DNA from: Enterococcus montenegrensis
GTDB lineage: Bacteria; Bacillota; Bacilli; Lactobacillales; Enterococcaceae
Length of the DNA: 64,000 bases
NCBI RefSeq assembly: GCF_029983095.1
Contig: NZ_CP120467.1
Span: 1,968,501-2,032,500, forward strand
Direction: 5' to 3'
Both the position numbers and the translations under genes were made by a program. This document shows positions 54,740 to 64,000 of this stretch, piece after piece. A model generated the notes under the pieces. That model was not told the origin of the DNA, searched no databases, and was given only the letters and a program-made list of their open reading frames with translations. Each line of letters opens with the position of its first letter. The first letter of the stretch is position 1.

Positions 54740-54763
54740 TGATAGGTTTAAAGTTATGAAATA

Positions 54764-54800
54764 AATCTTACCAAGCTTTTAAGTCAAGCTTGATAAGATT
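54764..54800. terminator. Terminator after the GH3 gene
   Basis: AATCTTACCAAGCTT and AAGCTTGATAAGATT pair around TTAAGTC, about 40 bases after the GH3 stop on the minus strand. Confidence 0.8.
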
Positions 54801-54837
54801 ATTTAATTTTAGACAAAGCGTTACCTTTAAAATAGAT

Positions 54838-56958
54838 TTAAAGCAGTTGCAACTGTACCTTGTCCACAATTTCAGTTGCACTAGTGGCTAAAAACAGCTG
54901 AATTTCACCTGGATCTGAATATCTTTTTAAGTTTTCATGAACGTAAGCAAAATCTTTAGGTGAAAGAACAAATGAAATTGTTTTTGACTCTCCTGCTTCA
55001 AGATAGACTTGTTTCCACTTTAATAATTCGATTTTAGGACGAATCATTTCAGTCACCTCATCTTGAAAATAAACTTGTGGCAAGGCAAAACCAGGAATTT
55101 GTGAGTCATTGCCAACGGTAAAACGAAGTGTTGCTTTTTCTCCTTTTGCAAGACTACTTTGTGATAAAGAAAAATCGCTAAAGGTAAAACGACTATAAGA
55201 TAAACCATGACCAAAAGCATATAACGGTCCATTTTCCTCATCCAAGTAGCGCGAAATATATTTCTCTTGACCATTGTCTTTAGTTTTGGGACGTCCTGTC
55301 GACATCTCCTGATAAGAATATGGTAGTTGACCGACACTGCGGGGAAAACTCATTGGTAAATGCCCACTGAAGTTTTCCTCTCCGCTTAATAGCGCAGCTA
55401 ATGCAGAACCCATCTCACTGCCTAAAAACCAGCCTGAAATAATTGCTGCTGTTTTTGCTGCTTCTTGTGTTAAAACAAGTGGTCGTCCACTAAATGTAAT
55501 TAAAATCGTAGCCGGATTATTTTGAGCGGCCACAGCCACTAATTTTTGTTCAACCCCAGACAATTCCAAATTTGCACGACTAGCCGCTTCTCCAGCCTCA
55601 TCACTGGTTTCACCAACAGCTAAAAGTACTTTATCAGCTTCTTTTACAGCCGTTATAACTGTTTGCCAATCTTTTTGATTATCGTCAATTTCCATCACTA
55701 CAATTTGAGGAAATTTAGCTGTCAGTCCGTCTGCAAGACTGACAGCTTTTTGTCTATCCCCAATCCATGACCAAGCTCCCAAAACATCTTGGGTCGTTCC
55801 CTTGGTCCCAATTAATAAAATTTTCTCTGATTTTTTAAGAGGTAAGACTCCTTCATTTTTTAAAAGAACTGCCGAACGAAGAGCTGCTTTATAGGCTAAT
55901 TTTCTTAATTTGGTTTTATCAACCTGCGTTTTTAAACCACGATACGGATTTTCAAACAAGCCTAAATCATTTTTTAAATTTAATACCCGTAATACAGCTT
56001 CATCTAGTTGTTCTGTAAGATTTTCAGCGAGAATGATTTCAGCTAGCTCTTGCAAGTAGCAATCGGTCATCATATCAATATCAATCCCCGCTGTGAAAGC
56101 TTTGTAACTTGCTTGATGGGGATTTTCAGCTACACGATGCTGCATTAATTCCCCAATTGCGGCCCAGTCTGAAATAAGAACCCCTTTAAAACCTAATTCA
56201 TGCCGCAAAACATTTTGAATGAGCTTTTTATTGGCAGTAACAGGAATGCCTTTGAAACTATTAAAAGACGTCATCACCATTTTGACACCACTAGCTATTG
56301 CACCTTCAAAAGCAGGTAAATAATTTTGATACATTTCAACATCCGAGATATCCACAGTATTGTAATCGCGACCGCCTTCAGCGGCTCCATAACCAATAAA
56401 ATGTTTCACACAAGCGGCAATATGATTTTCTTCAGTAGCAAGATTATCTCCTTGATAGCCCCGAACATAACTTTCTGTTAGCACTTTAGAAAGTCTAGGG
56501 TCTTCTCCATTACTTTCTAAAACTCGGCCCCAACGTGGATCTTTAACATAATCTGCCATAGGTGAAAAAGTTACGTGAACCCCTTCTGTCGCTGCTTCAG
56601 CACCTGTAGCAGCAGCTACTTTTTCAATCATAGCCGCATCAAAACTAGCTGCTAAAGCCAGTGGAATCGGAAAGATTGTTTCATAGCCATGAATAACATC
56701 TGCCATAAAAATTAACGGAATCTTATGACGACTATTTGCCAAATAATCTCTTTGAATTTTTTTGACCTCATCGCTACGGTGGGTCCCTAAAACAGAGCCA
56801 ATCTGATAAAGCTGCTCGTTATTCATTGACCACTGTGACATTGGACCCGTGATTTCTCCTGGATTACCAAAAAAGTCTGGTGTGACTTGAACCAACTGTC
56901 CCACTTTTTCTGCCAAAGTTAAATCAGCTAAAATTGCTTTAAGCTTTGTTTTTTCCAT
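54838..56958 (-). CDS. Beta-glucosidase, GH3 (BglX-like, intracellular)
   Basis: A 706-residue glycosidase. The N-terminal TIM barrel has KHFIGYGAAEGGRDYN and the nucleophile aspartate in GVLISDWAAIGEL near 265. The alpha/beta sandwich and a C-terminal fibronectin-III-like domain (YAFGHGLSYSRFTFSDF onward) follow. No signal peptide, so it acts on oligosaccharides inside the cell, such as those brought in by the neighbouring ABC importer. Sixteen bases after the GH1 stop, same operon. Confidence 0.93.
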   Translation of the reverse strand: MEKTKLKAILADLTLAEKVGQLVQVTPDFFGNPGEITGPMSQWSMNNEQLYQIGSVLGTHRSDEVKKIQRDYLANSRHKIPLIFMADVIHGYETIFPIPLALAASFDAAMIEKVAAATGAEAATEGVHVTFSPMADYVKDPRWGRVLESNGEDPRLSKVLTESYVRGYQGDNLATEENHIAACVKHFIGYGAAEGGRDYNTVDISDVEMYQNYLPAFEGAIASGVKMVMTSFNSFKGIPVTANKKLIQNVLRHELGFKGVLISDWAAIGELMQHRVAENPHQASYKAFTAGIDIDMMTDCYLQELAEIILAENLTEQLDEAVLRVLNLKNDLGLFENPYRGLKTQVDKTKLRKLAYKAALRSAVLLKNEGVLPLKKSEKILLIGTKGTTQDVLGAWSWIGDRQKAVSLADGLTAKFPQIVVMEIDDNQKDWQTVITAVKEADKVLLAVGETSDEAGEAASRANLELSGVEQKLVAVAAQNNPATILITFSGRPLVLTQEAAKTAAIISGWFLGSEMGSALAALLSGEENFSGHLPMSFPRSVGQLPYSYQEMSTGRPKTKDNGQEKYISRYLDEENGPLYAFGHGLSYSRFTFSDFSLSQSSLAKGEKATLRFTVGNDSQIPGFALPQVYFQDEVTEMIRPKIELLKWKQVYLEAGESKTISFVLSPKDFAYVHENLKRYSDPGEIQLFLATSATEIVDKVQLQLL

Positions 56959-56974
56959 ACTTGCTCCTCTTAAA

Positions 56975-58405
<1,431 letters not shown>

Positions 58406-58430
58406 TCACCTCATTTTCTTAATTACGTTT

Positions 58431-58459
58431 AGTATAATTGGCAGCGTTTTATTCCTCAA
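58431..58459 (-). promoter_or_regulatory. Promoter of the GH1-GH3 operon
   Basis: TTGAGG (58454-58459), 17 bases, TATACT (58431-58436) on the minus strand. The spacer contains AAAACGCTGCCA, a partial cre match, so weak CcpA control is possible. Confidence 0.75.
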
Positions 58460-58500
58460 TAAACTTTAGGAACTCTGGCATCAGAATCAGTAAAAAGAAA

Positions 58501-58540
58501 AAAACACCATCCTGGTACCGCTTGTACCACATGGTGTTTT
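58501..58540 (-). terminator. RpiR-gene terminator whose loop is a palindrome (copy 2)
   Basis: AAAACACCAT / ATGGTGTTTT stem, 8 bases after the regulator stop. The loop is TGGTACCGCTTGTACCAC at 58513-58530, itself an inverted repeat and nearly identical to 54722-54739. It lies 53 bp upstream of the GH1 -35. Confidence 0.8.
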
Positions 58541-58547
58541 TGGTAAC

Positions 58548-59291
58548 TTATTTTTGGTGTAATTCATCTTCTTGCCTTTGTAAACGTTCTGCCAACTGCT
58601 CAATCAAGAAGATACAAGGGATCTGGCTCGTTAAATCTTCATGTTTTTTTACTCGCCTTACATCGACATGATAATCCAAAACATAATCTGACATCCGCCC
58701 CAGAGTAGAGTTGATATCCGAAGTAATAGCAATTGTTAAAAAATCATCTTTATTGCGAAAACCATTGGCCACTTCTACGACTTCATTTGTCATTCCTGAA
58801 ACAGATAGTGTTACTAAAATATTATCACTGGTATTTTGTAATTTGGACATAATAGGATAAGTAGGATCAATTAAAGGATAGCTATTATATCCAATGGATG
58901 CAAAGCGTCGTGCAGCATATTCACAAATTGATCCAGAAGCACCAATTCCAAAAAAGATAATATTTTCACAGTATTGGATTTTCTCTACGATTTGATTTAA
59001 CTTACTTTGGATATCTCGTGGAAAACGTTCACGACTTAAAATAGTCAATGCCTCTTCAAAACCTTCACTTTTAGCTGCTTGCACACTAAATTGGCTACGA
59101 AATTCGGTAAAACTCTCATAGCCTAGTTTTCGAATTAGCCGCATAACAGAAGACGCTGAAGTATGGGATTCCTGTGCGATATCTCGGACTCGCATATAAG
59201 GAATTTTATCAGCATTGCTACTCATATAATGGTAAATTGCCTGATCTGTATCAGATAGTACGTTAAAATCAATGTTGCCAAAAAAACTCAT
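58548..59291 (-). CDS. MurR/RpiR-family transcriptional regulator
   Basis: A 247-residue regulator. N-terminal RpiR helix-turn-helix (VRDIAQESHTSASSVMRLIR near 36-55, RKLGYESFTEFR) and a C-terminal SIS sugar-phosphate sensor (IIFFGIGASGSICEYAARRF, VTLSVSGMTNEV). Such proteins sense a phosphosugar and repress or activate catabolic genes. It lies directly before the GH1-GH3 operon; the shared TGGTAC palindromes suggest it also acts on the importer operon. Confidence 0.9.
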   Translation of the reverse strand: MSFFGNIDFNVLSDTDQAIYHYMSSNADKIPYMRVRDIAQESHTSASSVMRLIRKLGYESFTEFRSQFSVQAAKSEGFEEALTILSRERFPRDIQSKLNQIVEKIQYCENIIFFGIGASGSICEYAARRFASIGYNSYPLIDPTYPIMSKLQNTSDNILVTLSVSGMTNEVVEVANGFRNKDDFLTIAITSDINSTLGRMSDYVLDYHVDVRRVKKHEDLTSQIPCIFLIEQLAERLQRQEDELHQK

Positions 59292-59498
59292 CTTTTATCC
59301 TCCTAGAGCGGCCGACTTTTTGAGCACGCTTTCTTGACTATTCTACCTAAAAAAAGAAAAATCACCAATAGAAAAAAGATTACCGCTAAAGTTACTCAGC
59401 TTATTTCTCAGAAAAGCTAGTGGATAAATCACTGGCTTATAAAGAGGTTGTAAGTATAATTTACATTATTTTGGTTAAAATAGAATTTTTTTACTACA

Positions 59499-59537
59499 CC
59501 AAAGAGCACAACAGCCTTAGCAGATTGTGCTCTTTGG
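59499..59537 (-). terminator. Terminator after the ABC exporter genes
   Basis: CCAAAGAGCACAA and TTGTGCTCTTTGG, a perfect 13-bp stem around a 13-base loop, 12 bases after the exporter stop. No long T-run. The remaining 59292-59498 shows no gene. Confidence 0.7.
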
Positions 59538-59549
59538 TAGTAATTATAA

Positions 59550-61349
59550 TTAACTTGCAAACTGACTATTATAAAGATTGGCGTAAAAATCGCCTTTTTT
59601 CATTAGACTAGCGTGACTGCCTTGCTCGATAATAGCACCATCTTTCATCACTAAAATCAAATCTGCATTTTTGATAGTTGATAGGCGGTGGGCAATCACA
59701 AAACTCGTACGCTCAGCCGTTAAACGGTCCATTGCCTGTTGAATCATTTCTTCGGTACGGGTATCGACGCTTGAAGTTGCCTCGTCCAAAATCAACAGTT
59801 GCGGATTGGCAAGAATTGCGCGCGCAATCGTCAAAAGCTGTTGTTGTCCTTGAGAGATTTGACTGCCATCGGTTGAAATTATCGTGTCATAGCCTTTTGG
59901 CAATGTCAAAATAAAGTGGTGACATTGCGCTGCTTTTGCCGCAGCAATAATTTCAGTGCGACTGGCATTTTGTTGTCCATAAGCAATATTAGCTGCCACC
60001 GTTCCTTCAAAGAGCCATGTGTCTTGCAAGACCATACCAAATTTTTGACGAATCTCGCCCCTTGCAAAATGACGAATATTTTTACCGTCAACTTCAATTT
60101 GTCCTTTACTTAATTCGTAAAAACGCATCAATAAATTAATCATGGTCGTTTTACCCGCACCAGTTGGTCCTACAATAGCTACCATTTGCTTTGGTTTTAC
60201 AGTGAAATTGACATCTTTCATTAACAATTGGTCTTTTTCATAACCAAAAGAAACGTGTTTGAAACTTACTTTTCCACGTATTTGGGATGGTAAGGTAGCA
60301 TTTAGTTCATTTTCCTTTTCGCAAGGTAAATCAAGAATTTCAAAGATTCGCTCCAAAGCGGCAAAGGCACTTTGCAAACTGTTGATTACATAGGATACTT
60401 GTGTAATCGGTTCTGATACTTGATTTACATATTGTAAATAAGCTTGAACTAAACCGATTGATAACTGACCGTTAATAACCATTAGCCCACCGACAACTGC
60501 ACTAATCACAAAACCAAGCTGGTTAATTAGTCGAATCAAGGGATTAATAGCAAAACTGACAAATTGAGCTTTTTTAAAAGCCTGAAATTGGGCTTCATTC
60601 AATTTGTCTAAGTCTGATTCTATTTGCTGCTGGCGGTTATATGCTTTAATAACCAAATTCCCTGAATATGTTTCCTCGGCCTTTGTTCCAACGTAACCTA
60701 AAGCTGCCTGATTTTCCGAAAAATAATCTTGATTTTTCTGAGCTAAGAAATTCGTTAGCGCTAAACTAAGCAACAAAATGATCACGATACCAAAGGTCAG
60801 TAACGGACTAAGATAAATCATTAACCCCACCCCGATGATAATAGATAAGATTGCTGAAATCATCTGCATCAGTCCTACTTGTAAAACTTCAGATACTTTA
60901 TCCAAATCAAGAGTTGTCCGTGTCAATATGTCACCTGTTTTATACTGATCAAAAAATTTGATCGGTAAATGATTCATCTTTTGTGTCAATTGTTTTCGTA
61001 AGCGTAATGTTAATGTTTCTGCTACGCTTGCCATGGTGTATTCTTGCAAAAGCGAGAATAGCGCAATCCCCCCCCATGCTAAAAATAATAATAAGAGTGG
61101 CTGCCACAATACCCGTCTTAAGTTGGCTGTTGTTATTTCACCCGCACGTAATAAAGCAACAATGGCATCTAGCCCCCAGCCTAAAATTAAAGGTGTAATT
61201 GCCATTAATGTTGCAAAGAAAATGGCAGAAATAACAATCACTACAAAACGGCGCTTTTGCTCTAATAATAAACGAAATAGCCGCTGACCCGTTTTTTTGA
61301 AATCTTGTGGCATTTCGCGATTCTTTAACTCAACCTGCTTTGTGCTCAT
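59550..61349 (-). CDS. efrF: ABC multidrug exporter subunit (EfrF-like)
   Basis: A 599-residue half-transporter: six membrane helices (about 1-330) fused to an ATPase. Walker A VGPTGAGKTTMIN, signature ISQGQQQLLTIAR, Walker B LLILDEATSSVDTRTE with the catalytic Glu. ATG 61349 is chosen for its GGAGG; it overlaps the partner's end by 20 bases. Its consensus catalytic site pairs with the degenerate one of the partner, as in heterodimeric exporters such as LmrCD and EfrEF. Likely exports drugs or biocides. Confidence 0.88.
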   Translation of the reverse strand: MSTKQVELKNREMPQDFKKTGQRLFRLLLEQKRRFVVIVISAIFFATLMAITPLILGWGLDAIVALLRAGEITTANLRRVLWQPLLLLFLAWGGIALFSLLQEYTMASVAETLTLRLRKQLTQKMNHLPIKFFDQYKTGDILTRTTLDLDKVSEVLQVGLMQMISAILSIIIGVGLMIYLSPLLTFGIVIILLLSLALTNFLAQKNQDYFSENQAALGYVGTKAEETYSGNLVIKAYNRQQQIESDLDKLNEAQFQAFKKAQFVSFAINPLIRLINQLGFVISAVVGGLMVINGQLSIGLVQAYLQYVNQVSEPITQVSYVINSLQSAFAALERIFEILDLPCEKENELNATLPSQIRGKVSFKHVSFGYEKDQLLMKDVNFTVKPKQMVAIVGPTGAGKTTMINLLMRFYELSKGQIEVDGKNIRHFARGEIRQKFGMVLQDTWLFEGTVAANIAYGQQNASRTEIIAAAKAAQCHHFILTLPKGYDTIISTDGSQISQGQQQLLTIARAILANPQLLILDEATSSVDTRTEEMIQQAMDRLTAERTSFVIAHRLSTIKNADLILVMKDGAIIEQGSHASLMKKGDFYANLYNSQFAS

Positions 61350-63069
61350 GTTTTTCCTCCATTCCTTGGGACTTGGCAAACTCTTGATAAACGCTGCAAG
61401 TTGTAATTAACGTCTCATGAGTACCTTGACCCACAATTTTTCCTTCATCTAATACGATAATTTGGTCCGCATCCTTAATAGTCGAAAGGCGTTGTGCTAC
61501 GATCACAATTGCTGCATCTTTTAAATACGTTTTTAAAGCTTGACGTAATTTAGCATCGGTTTGATAATCCAGCGCTGAAAAACTGTCATCAAAGAAATAT
61601 ACTGCTGCTGGTTTAATCAATGCCCGTGCAATACTTAGGCGTTGTTTTTGTCCACCAGAAAAATTGTTTCCTTTTTGAGCAATTGGGGCCTCATACTTTT
61701 GTGGCAAAGAAGTGATAAAGTCAGCGGCTTGGGCAACTTCAGCGGCTTTAGCCACTTGCTCTTTTGTTGCCGCAGGATTTCCAAAAAGGAAATTATCGAA
61801 AATCGTACCACTAAATAGAAAAGCTTTTTGTGGCACATAACTGATTTTTTGTCGCAATGCTTCTTGCGTGACGTTTTTAATCGGCACTCCACCAAAGAGG
61901 ATTTCACCTTCAGCCGTATCTTTAAAGCGCAATAGTGCTTTTGCAATTGTACTTTTACCAGAGCCTGTTCCACCAACAATTGCCGTCACACCTTTAAAAA
62001 TATCAAAGGTAATATTAGATAAGACCGGCTCTTGTGCACCACTATATGTGAAATCAACCTGTTTAAAAGAAACAATCGGTTTATTATCTGCCAGCACAAA
62101 TTCGGCTATATCACCATCCACGATTTCTTCATTTGCCGCTAAAACTGCACCAATCCGCTCTAATGAAGCGAGTGCTTTTGGTATCATCACAATTACCATT
62201 GCAGCCATAGTCAAAAACCATAAACTTAAAACCGTATATTCACTAATCGCAGTTAAACTGCCGATTGGCACCATACCTTGCATCACAAAAACACCACCAA
62301 AGGCTAAAACAGCTGTCATACCTAAACCCATCACTAAATTTACCGTTGGATTTAACACTGCAAAAAGTTTATTGACCGCAATCATAACTTCTGCATAACT
62401 GCTAAAAGTTTGATCCGTTCTTTTTTTCTCATCATTTGTTTTGTTAAACGCACGAATCACCCGAACACCGGTATAAAATTCCCGCAAAATCTGCATCATT
62501 TTATCCATTCGTTGCTGCATCACATCTGCTAAAGGAATAGCTTTTTTAATAACCAGCAGTGCTACAAGTGAAAATAAAGTGATCGAAGCAATGGGAATCC
62601 AAATAAACTGCCATGAAATCATCCCTGTCAAAACAATTGATGCCAAACAAATAAGGGGTGCTGGCACAATCATTTGAAAAACCATCATCAAAATTTGTTG
62701 AATATTGGTAATATCACTTGTGGTTCTGGCCAAAAGTGTTGGCGTCCCAAATGCATCCAAATCTGCTAAGGATAATTTCTGGGTTTTAGCTACTAATTTT
62801 TTTCTCAAAAAATAACCAAATCGACCAGCTAAAATAGCAGAGTAATAACTCGCGGCAATCGCAACTACGCCTGTGATAATGGCAATTGCTAACATCAACA
62901 GCCCGTTTTTCCAAATTGCTCCTTGGTTTTGTGTCAAAATACCTTCATCAATAATTTCAGCGACATAATAAGGAATCAACAATGTTCCAACTGCTTGTGC
63001 TACCATTAAAATGAAGGTGACAAAGAACATCTTGTGATACTCTTTAAAAAAGATTTTGAATAATTTCAT
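61330..63069 (-). CDS. efrE: ABC multidrug exporter subunit (EfrE-like)
   Basis: A 579-residue half-transporter. Walker A VGGTGSGKSTIAK, signature NFSGGQKQRLSIAR, Walker B AVYFFDDSFSALDYQTD, where Asp replaces the catalytic Glu: a degenerate site typical of the first subunit of heterodimeric exporters. First gene of the operon, ATG after GGAGGG, read from a MerR-type promoter. The order MerR gene, divergent ABC pair matches the enterococcal chlorhexidine-responsive ChlR-EfrEF locus; identity to it is inferred. Confidence 0.88.
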   Translation of the reverse strand: MKLFKIFFKEYHKMFFVTFILMVAQAVGTLLIPYYVAEIIDEGILTQNQGAIWKNGLLMLAIAIITGVVAIAASYYSAILAGRFGYFLRKKLVAKTQKLSLADLDAFGTPTLLARTTSDITNIQQILMMVFQMIVPAPLICLASIVLTGMISWQFIWIPIASITLFSLVALLVIKKAIPLADVMQQRMDKMMQILREFYTGVRVIRAFNKTNDEKKRTDQTFSSYAEVMIAVNKLFAVLNPTVNLVMGLGMTAVLAFGGVFVMQGMVPIGSLTAISEYTVLSLWFLTMAAMVIVMIPKALASLERIGAVLAANEEIVDGDIAEFVLADNKPIVSFKQVDFTYSGAQEPVLSNITFDIFKGVTAIVGGTGSGKSTIAKALLRFKDTAEGEILFGGVPIKNVTQEALRQKISYVPQKAFLFSGTIFDNFLFGNPAATKEQVAKAAEVAQAADFITSLPQKYEAPIAQKGNNFSGGQKQRLSIARALIKPAAVYFFDDSFSALDYQTDAKLRQALKTYLKDAAIVIVAQRLSTIKDADQIIVLDEGKIVGQGTHETLITTCSVYQEFAKSQGMEEKHEHKAG

Positions 63070-63094
63070 CTTTTTTCCCTCCTTCTCCTATGGT

Positions 63095-63125
63095 AGGATA
63101 AACTGTAACGTAACGTTACAGTCAA
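63095..63125 (-). promoter_or_regulatory. MerR-type promoter with 19-bp spacer and centred palindrome
   Basis: On the minus strand TTGACT (63120-63125), a 19-bp spacer, TATCCT (63095-63100). The spacer holds the palindrome CTGTAACGTAACGTTACAG (63103-63121). An overlong spacer with the operator between the boxes is the hallmark of promoters activated by MerR-family DNA distortion. It also lies upstream of the divergent regulator gene. Confidence 0.9.
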
Positions 63126-63145
63126 GACGGAAAGGAAACTTTTTG

Positions 63146-63979
63146 ATGAAAAAATATTTAACCGTAAGTGAAATGGCAAATTATGCCGGCATCAGCCGCC
63201 GAACGTTAATTTATTATGATCAAATAAATCTCTTCAAGCCTGCAAAAATTGGCGCAAACGGCTATCGCTATTACGGCATTGAACAGTATTTTGAACTGGA
63301 CGTTATCTTACTTTTGAAAAATCTTGACGTTTCACTTGATGAAATTGATACTTTTTTGAAAAATAGAAACGTTACTGCTGTTTTAGCTGGTTTCAAACGC
63401 CAAAAAGAAAAAGTCGACGAAGAGATAAAAAAACTTAAACGCATTCGTAATTCCCTTGATAGTTATATTACACGCTACACTACCTTAGAAAATTTCGATT
63501 TAAAATCAATCGCATATACCTACAGAGAAGCTGAGTATTTTGTAATCTCAGATATTATCGAAAACTTTGATGACATTGATGCTCTGCAAGTCTATGGGCG
63601 TTTTTATAATTCTGTTGACAGCAGCGATCTTTTTAGTGGCTATCCGATTGGTTTTTTAGTAGACGGTGCGGCGTTTTATGAAGAAAATTTTCATGCTGCG
63701 CCTTATCGTGCCTTAGTTAAAATTCCACCTGAACGCTTAGCCCATTACGAGAAACAACGTATCATACAACGACCAGCCGGTTATTATGTTTCTGGTTTTA
63801 TGAAAGATGAAATTCATTATATTAATATTTTTAACAATCGCTTTCGTAATTACTTAAAAGATAATAATTTGGTTTTAAATGGCGATATTTGGGAATTGCT
63901 TTGGCAAGATGAAGCCGCCTCAGAAAATCCTGAAGATCAAATTTTTGAAGTCTTAATTCCCGTTAGACCAGCTAATTAA
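63146..63979 (+). CDS. chlR: MerR-family multidrug-sensing regulator (ChlR-like)
   Basis: A 277-residue activator. N-terminal MerR helix-turn-helix and wing (MKKYLTVSEMANYAGISRRT, YYDQINLFKP, NGYRYYGIEQ). A coiled-coil dimerisation helix follows (GFKRQKEKVDEEIKKLKRIR), then a ~150-residue GyrI-like effector-binding domain ending EDQIFEVLIPVRPAN, as in BmrR-type drug sensors. ATG 63146 has AAAGGAAA; the frame is open further upstream without a site. Activates the divergent exporter genes when a drug or biocide binds. Confidence 0.9.
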   Translation: MKKYLTVSEMANYAGISRRTLIYYDQINLFKPAKIGANGYRYYGIEQYFELDVILLLKNLDVSLDEIDTFLKNRNVTAVLAGFKRQKEKVDEEIKKLKRIRNSLDSYITRYTTLENFDLKSIAYTYREAEYFVISDIIENFDDIDALQVYGRFYNSVDSSDLFSGYPIGFLVDGAAFYEENFHAAPYRALVKIPPERLAHYEKQRIIQRPAGYYVSGFMKDEIHYINIFNNRFRNYLKDNNLVLNGDIWELLWQDEAASENPEDQIFEVLIPVRPAN

Positions 63980-64000
63980 GCATATCCAAACAAATAAACC

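Noticed and set aside
59292-59498. A tRNA or small RNA gene between the RpiR and exporter genes
   Set aside because: No cloverleaf or clear structure apart from the terminator at 59499-59537.

Overview
The window looks like a chromosomal segment of a low-GC Gram-positive coccus, most likely an Enterococcus or close relative. The basis is the low GC, the strong AGGAGG ribosome sites, the many PTS operons, T-box control, a SagA/PcsB-like secreted CHAP protein, the murA-rho-rpmE2 order, and a MerR-controlled ABC exporter pair resembling the enterococcal ChlR/EfrEF system. Most genes are on the minus strand. The species is not settled by sequence reading alone.

Layout, left to right. (1) 1-2510: methionine importer genes metN-metI behind two tandem Met-type T-box leaders. 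(2) 2511-3620: a lone MsmK/UgpC-type sugar ABC ATPase. (3) 3784-9862: a beta-glucoside PTS operon (GH1, IIB, LicR-type regulator, IIA, membrane protein, IIC) behind a palindromic cre. (4) 10120-16766: gluconate-type kinase, CHAP protein, Ser-Glu-Pro-repeat surface protein with an LPKMG anchor, a frameshifted Mga-like regulator, glutathione peroxidase. (5) 16964-23197: a LacI-controlled sugar-acid operon with eda, hxlB, hxlA, kdgK, a permease and a TIM-barrel isomerase. (6) 23369-26377: SPFH/RHH pair, DsrE-like protein, CPA2 antiporter. (7) 26658-42110: a 15.4-kb integrated mobile element. (8) 42076-45009: murA-rho-rpmE2. (9) 45214-48214: GlcNAc-type PTS and its antiterminator. (10) 48345-59291: oligosaccharide ABC importer, ROK kinase, GH3 and GH1 glucosidases, LacI and RpiR regulators. 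(11) 59550-63979: heterodimeric ABC exporter and divergent MerR regulator.

The mobile element is the most interesting part. It is inserted in the 3' end of rpmE2. A 28-bp duplication (one mismatch) marks both ends, and the displaced original end of rpmE2, with its terminator, lies 15 kb away. At its right end are integrase, excisionase, an HUH replication/mobilisation protein, a structured origin-like region and a divergent XRE switch with three paired CGTATA operators. The cargo looks like phage defence: a type IIG restriction-modification protein, an unknown 326-residue protein, an Abi/DRT-like reverse transcriptase, and a zinc-hook AAA ATPase coupled to a 54-residue protein. Two further degenerate copies of the element's left end lie inside it, suggesting the island grew by repeated insertion at the same site. 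The reverse transcriptase and ATPase, and the Mga-like regulator outside the island, are each split by one missing base in a homopolymer: sequencing error, decay or programmed slippage.

Functions are inferred from motifs and family knowledge; no database search was run.
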